Of a stretch of DNA of 10,134 nt, positions 7,167 to 10,134 are shown piece after piece; the first letter of the stretch is position 1, and each line of letters begins with the position of its first letter. The DNA is from Thermoproteota archaeon (lineage in GTDB: Archaea > Korarchaeota > JAOZGF01), in contig JAOZGF010000052.1 in the NCBI GenBank assembly GCA_027491845.1, forward strand, positions 1-10,134, written 5' to 3'. The notes below the pieces were generated by a model that was given only the letters and a program-made list of their open reading frames with translations, was not told the DNA's origin and searched no databases. Both the position numbers and the translations under genes were made by a program.

Positions 7167-8051
7167 TTAGCGGTTTATCAATAAAAAACGGCTTTCAACA
7201 GTATTCTTTACTATTTCCGATATCACTTCGTTTATTGTTTTCTCAGTTTCATCATATAACTCGATTTTTGTAGCTAAAGCCATTAGCGCCGCATTTATCC
7301 AATCCTTTAAACTATACTTGTCAAAGTAGGCCATCAGGGATGCAAGGTCTATGGCACCCCTCACAGACGACCCTCTTTTAATGTACGGGTTGTTTCTTGT
7401 GGCTCTAGTTATCTTCACGGACAAACTAATTATTTCTTCGTCTTCCACCGACGAATGTAACTTAACGATCTCTTTCTCCTCTTTTTCCGGCTGATATTCA
7501 AGCTTAATCCATACAAATCTATCTTTTAATGCTTCACCTAAAGCAGTTACCCCAATGTGTTCTTCCGGGTTCTGTGTTGCGATCACTCTGAAACCATTCT
7601 TCGCTTCAATGGTTCCGAGTTTAGGTATTTCCAGTTTTCCTTCATCCATGACGGGAAGTAAAACGTTTTGGGTTGTTTCAGGCAACCTGTTAAGTTCGTT
7701 GATGAATAGTATGCCGTTATTTATCATAGCATTAAAAAGTGGGCCTGCAATGAATGCTTCTCTCACGTATCCCTTGTTTAACACGAGAGGGGGATCCCAC
7801 CAACCAACCAGTTTTGCCTCATCAACTTGGTCTGAAGAATCCACTCTATAGAATGGTTTGTCCAAGTAATTTGCTATGGCCAGTGCAAGCGTTGTTTTCC
7901 CTACACCAACTTCTCCTTCAATTAAGATATGTTTTCCCGAATATATTCCAGCTAGTGCTTCCATTATCTCTTTTGATCTCCCTATGACCCTATATTTTTT
8001 CTGTACTTCTGAAACAGCTTCGTTTAGCTCCGTTTTCTTCATAGTCACCAT
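7167..8051 (-). CDS. MoxR-family AAA+ ATPase
   Basis: This 294-residue AAA+ ATPase is soluble and lacks membrane segments. Motifs in order: Walker A GEVGVGKT (46-53), Walker B ILFINE (114-119), sensor 1 in ATQNP (Asn161), the probable arginine finger in DRF (Arg178) and a sensor-2-like Arg231. The stretch NELNRLPETTQNVLLPVMDEG is typical of MoxR/CbbQ-type ATPases. The first acidic Walker B residue is Asn118 rather than Asp, while the catalytic Glu119 is kept. Such ATPases act with a VWA protein, here encoded just downstream, to remodel or activate a client. ATG 8051 is the first start. GGTGA overlaps it and lies only 2 nt before the second ATG (8042), so either start is possible. A TATA-like box about 26 nt upstream suggests a nearly leaderless transcript. 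Confidence 0.9.
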   Translation of the reverse strand: MVTMKKTELNEAVSEVQKKYRVIGRSKEIMEALAGIYSGKHILIEGEVGVGKTTLALAIANYLDKPFYRVDSSDQVDEAKLVGWWDPPLVLNKGYVREAFIAGPLFNAMINNGILFINELNRLPETTQNVLLPVMDEGKLEIPKLGTIEAKNGFRVIATQNPEEHIGVTALGEALKDRFVWIKLEYQPEKEEKEIVKLHSSVEDEEIISLSVKITRATRNNPYIKRGSSVRGAIDLASLMAYFDKYSLKDWINAALMALATKIELYDETEKTINEVISEIVKNTVESRFLLINR

Positions 8052-8073
8052 ACTTTATAATCTTAAGACAAGT

Positions 8074-8085
8074 ATTATTTAAATC
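8074..8085 (-). promoter_or_regulatory. Possible TATA box of the MoxR-VWA operon
   Basis: On the minus strand this reads GATTTAAATAAT. Its centre is about 26 nt from position 8054, which would give an almost leaderless mRNA starting at ATG 8051. The spacing supports the call, but AT-rich intergenic DNA makes chance matches likely. Confidence 0.4.
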
Positions 8086-8167
8086 AATTTGTGGTTAAGG
8101 CATGGCCTAGATTCTAACCTAAACAGTTTTTTTGCAGTGTAGGTTCCTTTCCTTACATCAATGATTT

Positions 8168-8611
8168 CTATCTACGTTTCCTTCTCTGTTTTGATGGCTT
8201 AACTGGTGGTGAATTAGCTATTGAGTCAGGGATCCTGTAGTGATGTTGCCTGAAACCGCGAGATAAATTATTTTGTATGTTTACGCTGGGAATATTGTCC
8301 TCAATTACCTCGAAGGAACCGTACTTTCCTGTGCTCAACCTTAAACTTCCTCTATACATGTCTGTGTAAGCATTCTCTATTTTTATCACGGTTCCTTCAG
8401 ACGCCCTATCTATTTCATCGTCCCAAAGGGTCATTACTAAGCATCCTGTCTCGTCGCCAACTAGTGCCTCGCAAACCCTGTGTTTTTTCCCCCTTGAAAA
8501 AACTTCTATGGGGTTTTCCACCTTAACAATTTTGACTTTTGTATTGATACCTTTCTGAAAAGGCTTAATTTGTGAAACTTTTAACAACGTTCCTTTTTCA
8601 TTTCTTTCCAT
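8168..8611 (-). CDS. ssb: Single-stranded DNA-binding protein, single OB-fold, Sulfolobus SSB / SOSS-B type
   Basis: This 147-residue protein matches the single-OB-fold archaeal SSB family. EALVGDETGCLVMTLWDDE (48-66) and EGTVIKIENAYTDMYRGSLRLSTG (72-95) align closely with what I recall of Sulfolobus SSB (AIVGDETG...LTLWG, EGQVVKIENAWT..FKG). It would bind single-stranded DNA during replication, repair and recombination. Residues about 10-105 form the OB-fold, with aromatic Trp63, Tyr82 and Tyr86 at likely base-stacking positions. The tail from about residue 118 is flexible, starts with GFRQHHYR and ends very basic (KPSKQRRKRR), unlike the acidic tail of Sulfolobus SSB. No ribosome binding site precedes ATG 8611, which suggests a leaderless mRNA. 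It is 116 nt upstream of the MoxR gene on the same strand; a shared transcript is possible. Confidence 0.88.
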   Translation of the reverse strand: MERNEKGTLLKVSQIKPFQKGINTKVKIVKVENPIEVFSRGKKHRVCEALVGDETGCLVMTLWDDEIDRASEGTVIKIENAYTDMYRGSLRLSTGKYGSFEVIEDNIPSVNIQNNLSRGFRQHHYRIPDSIANSPPVKPSKQRRKRR

Positions 8612-8876
8612 GTGAACAGCTCGGCATTTAATGTTTCTTTACACTTGAACAGCTTACTGTCACAATTTTTTTTAAATTTATTGGATTCCTTCCACACCTT
8701 TAAATCTTGGAAAGAATTAATGTTAGGGCTTAACCGTAAAAATTTTTAGTTTATGCGATCTTAGCTTCATTTAATAGGTGTAGGTTACATTATCAATTTA
8801 CTCTTGTCAGGGAGCCACCGCGTTGATTACGGGGTTACAACTATAGATTTTCTAGTAATTGGTTAACGGAAAAAAA

Positions 8877-8883
8877 TTTAAAA
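8877..8883 (+). promoter_or_regulatory. Probable TATA box of the ATP synthase operon
   Basis: TTTAAAA is preceded by a purine-rich, BRE-like CGGAAAAAA stretch. Transcription would start near 8906, giving a leader of about 40 nt that contains the GGTGA ribosome binding site at 8936-8940. Confidence 0.5.
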
Positions 8884-8935
8884 GACCTACCAGAAATAAA
8901 TGAACAGTTTTCAATTAGACAGTGAAACATTCTTC

Positions 8936-8940
8936 GGTGA
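8936..8940 (+). promoter_or_regulatory. Ribosome binding site deciding the TTG start of atpF
   Basis: GGTGA lies 6 nt before TTG 8947. The protein then begins MSIVAVGD, matching the usual N-terminus of subunit F, so the TTG is well supported. Confidence 0.75.
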
Positions 8941-8946
8941 CGCACA

Positions 8947-9270
8947 TTGAGCATTGTGGCAGTAGGGGACAAGTATCTTATAACCGGGCTTAGGTTTGCA
9001 GGGATAAAGGGCATCGAAGTTAGAGAAGAAGAAGCGCCGCAGAAGATAAAGGAACTAGTGGAAGAAAAGAAATACAAGATAATTATCATACCTGAAAGCT
9101 ACGCATTAAAAATAAAAGGCCTCCGAAACGAATTACTTAGGAAAGGAGAAAGCTATCCCATATTCGCTGTAGTACCGGGCTTTGAGGGCTCCAAGAAAGT
9201 CAGGTTGAATGAACTTTACCAATTAATCAATGAGGCTGTAGGTGTTAAGTTAAAGTTTGAAGGTGAATAA
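8947..9270 (+). CDS. atpF: A/V-type ATP synthase subunit F
   Basis: Subunit F is a small soluble subunit of the central stalk that helps couple rotation to ATP synthesis or hydrolysis. The 107-residue length is normal. The N-terminus VAVGDKYLITGLRFAGIKGIEV fits the family pattern of a Rossmann-like core (VGD...GFRLAGI), with a second strand KIIIIPESYALKI and a third YPIFAVVPGFEG. The gene starts at TTG with a well-placed GGTGA. It is the first gene of the visible ATP synthase operon; its TAA at 9268-9270 directly abuts the next ATG. Confidence 0.9.
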   Translation: MSIVAVGDKYLITGLRFAGIKGIEVREEEAPQKIKELVEEKKYKIIIIPESYALKIKGLRNELLRKGESYPIFAVVPGFEGSKKVRLNELYQLINEAVGVKLKFEGE

Positions 9271-9582
9271 ATGTCTTCCGAGATATTATCTTTAATACAA
9301 ATAGAAAAAGAGGCTGAACAAAGGATAGAAAAAGCAAAAAGAGAGGCTGAACAAAGGATAAATGCAGCACAGGCTAAAGCAGAAGAAATGGTTAGAAAGG
9401 CTGAAATGAATGATGTTTTCTTTAAACTAAGAGAAAAAAGGGAGGCAGAGATAAAAGAAAAAGTAAAAAAAATAGAGGAACAATTCAAGAAGGAAAAAGA
9501 GAGGTTTAAAGAACTGGCGGAAAAGAATTTTGAGAAAGCAGTTGGATACATTGTTAACTCCGTCCTAGGTGAATTAAAATGA
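9271..9582 (+). CDS. ahaH: A/V-type ATP synthase subunit H/G-like coiled-coil peripheral stalk protein
   Basis: This 103-residue protein is almost entirely a charged coiled coil rich in Glu, Lys and Ala (IEKEAEQRIEKAKREAEQRI, KAEEMVRKAE), with a short C-terminal segment VGYIVNSVLGELK that recurs at the end of archaeal subunit H. With subunit E it would form the peripheral stalk that holds the catalytic head still. Coiled coils are poor evidence for identity, so the call rests on length, the C-terminus and position between subunits F and E. The ATG follows the F stop without a gap; GGTGA at 9262-9266 lies inside the end of atpF. The stop overlaps the E start (ATGA). Confidence 0.8.
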   Translation: MSSEILSLIQIEKEAEQRIEKAKREAEQRINAAQAKAEEMVRKAEMNDVFFKLREKREAEIKEKVKKIEEQFKKEKERFKELAEKNFEKAVGYIVNSVLGELK

Positions 9583-10134
9583 GCGTTGAAAACCTTAAAG
9601 AAGACATACTCAAACAAACTGAACAAGAAATAATGGAAATAAACAGGCAGACAGAGGAAAGGATAAACAAGATACTGGAGGAAGGCAAGAAAAGGGCTGA
9701 AGAGATCCTTAAAAAAAGAAGGAAAGAGGAAGAAAACAGGTTAATGGAGAAAGAAAGGGTTGAAATAGCCCTCTCCAAAATAAGAGGGAGAAAAGTTGTT
9801 CTTGAGACAAAAGACGAATACCTCAATAAAACTTTTGAGGAAGCCAAGAAGAGGATTTCAGAAATATGGAAAAATAAATCTAAAGAAGAGTATTTAGACA
9901 TACTAATTGAACTATTAAGAGAAGGCGTTAAAAACTTGGAGGCAGATGAAATCGTTGTTTACGCTAATAAACATGATAAGGAACTAATAGAAAAAAACAT
10001 TTCAGAAATCAAAGAGAAAATAGCTGGATCCAGGCAAGTCAATATTTCTATAGGAAATGAAACACTGGATTGTATGGGAGGCGTTCTGTTAACTACGAAG
10101 GACATGAACGTGATGTACAACAATACTTTCGACA
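9579..10134 (+). CDS. atpE: A/V-type ATP synthase subunit E (3' truncated by window edge)
   Basis: The frame is open from ATG 9579 to the end of the window, 185 residues. Family members are about 200 residues, so only a short tail is probably missing. The first 80 or so residues are a charged coiled coil (TEERINKILEEGKKRAEEIL); a globular C-terminal domain follows, with ADEIVVYANKHDKELI and the family signature GGVLLTTKDMNVMYNNTFD near the end (compare GG....G....NTF in archaeal E subunits). It pairs with subunit H in the peripheral stalk. The ATG overlaps the H stop, with GGTGA at 9568-9572, 6 nt upstream. Genes for A, B, C and D are expected beyond the window, but that is inference. Confidence 0.88.
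   Translation, partial: MSVENLKEDILKQTEQEIMEINRQTEERINKILEEGKKRAEEILKKRRKEEENRLMEKERVEIALSKIRGRKVVLETKDEYLNKTFEEAKKRISEIWKNKSKEEYLDILIELLREGVKNLEADEIVVYANKHDKELIEKNISEIKEKIAGSRQVNISIGNETLDCMGGVLLTTKDMNVMYNNTFD

Larger units (their letters stand above)
8612..8946. other. Intergenic region between divergent ssb and atpF genes
   Basis: These 335 AT-rich bases hold no convincing open reading frame, tRNA or recognisable small RNA on either strand. They must contain the divergent promoters of ssb (minus) and the ATP synthase operon (plus). Minus-strand AATAAATTTAAAAA near 8666-8682 is a possible but weak TATA element for ssb. A 9-nt direct repeat TGAACAGCT occurs at 8613-8621 and 8646-8654, just upstream of the ssb start. 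Confidence 0.6.

Noticed and set aside
6659..7273. Long plus-strand open frame of 204 codons antisense to the VWA gene
   Set aside because: It is the Ser/Phe/Leu-rich complement of a Lys/Glu-rich gene, with no family match; the minus-strand VWA protein has complete MIDAS residues.
8116..8145. AACCTA...TAGGTT inverted repeat between ssb and the MoxR gene as a terminator
   Set aside because: The stem is only 6 bp with a long 18-nt loop, and the T run is inside the loop on the wrong strand for ssb termination.
8613..8654. Direct repeat TGAACAGCT upstream of ssb as a regulatory element
   Set aside because: Two 9-nt copies alone in a 335-nt AT-rich region are weak evidence; noted within the intergenic entry only.
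8700..8870. Possible tRNA or box C/D small RNA in the ssb-atpF intergenic region
   Set aside because: No T-loop GTTCRA motif, cloverleaf pairing, or paired C (RTGATGA) and D (CTGA) boxes could be found on either strand.
9216..9901. Two minus-strand open frames (136 and 115 codons) across the ATP synthase H and E genes
   Set aside because: They are Ser/Phe/Leu-rich shadows of coiled-coil genes; the plus strand has well-placed GGTGA sites and ATGA overlaps.

Overview
The window looks like the chromosome of an anaerobic archaeon. It has a three-gene archaeal mevalonate-entry cluster, a heterodisulfide reductase operon (hdrCBA), an A/V-type ATP synthase operon and a single-OB-fold SSB of the Sulfolobus type. 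AT-rich TATA-like promoters are visible. Ribosome binding sites repeatedly read GGTGA, with overlapping ATGA/TTGA junctions and several TTG starts. The Sulfolobus-like SSB hints at the TACK side of the archaea, but I cannot place the lineage more precisely. There are no rRNA or tRNA genes, insertion sequences or CRISPR arrays.

Layout: (1) 1-1959, plus strand: the end of HMG-CoA synthase, a thiolase-family protein and a DUF35 Zn-ribbon/OB-fold protein, joined by 4-nt overlaps. In known archaea these three proteins form one complex that makes HMG-CoA for isoprenoid lipids. (2) 1956-5832, minus strand: hdrC-hdrB-hdrA, running towards the mevalonate cluster and sharing stop-codon bases with the DUF35 gene. 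(3) 5833-6114: a non-coding control region with a TATA box, repeated GGTGACG elements and two perfect palindromes. (4) 6115-8051, minus strand: a MoxR-type AAA+ ATPase followed by a VWA-domain protein. (5) 8168-8611, minus strand: the SSB. (6) 8612-8946: a divergent promoter region. (7) 8947-10134, plus strand: ATP synthase subunits F, H and E; E runs off the end of the window.

No wholly new multi-gene system stands out, but two proteins depart strongly from their families. The thiolase has Asp where the nucleophilic Cys should be, and it has also lost two other active-site-region cysteines, although the rest of the family signature is intact. The HdrA carries a C-terminal MvhD-like domain in which every iron-sulfur cysteine has been replaced. 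Both are alignments made from memory of the families and should be tested by structure-based alignment.
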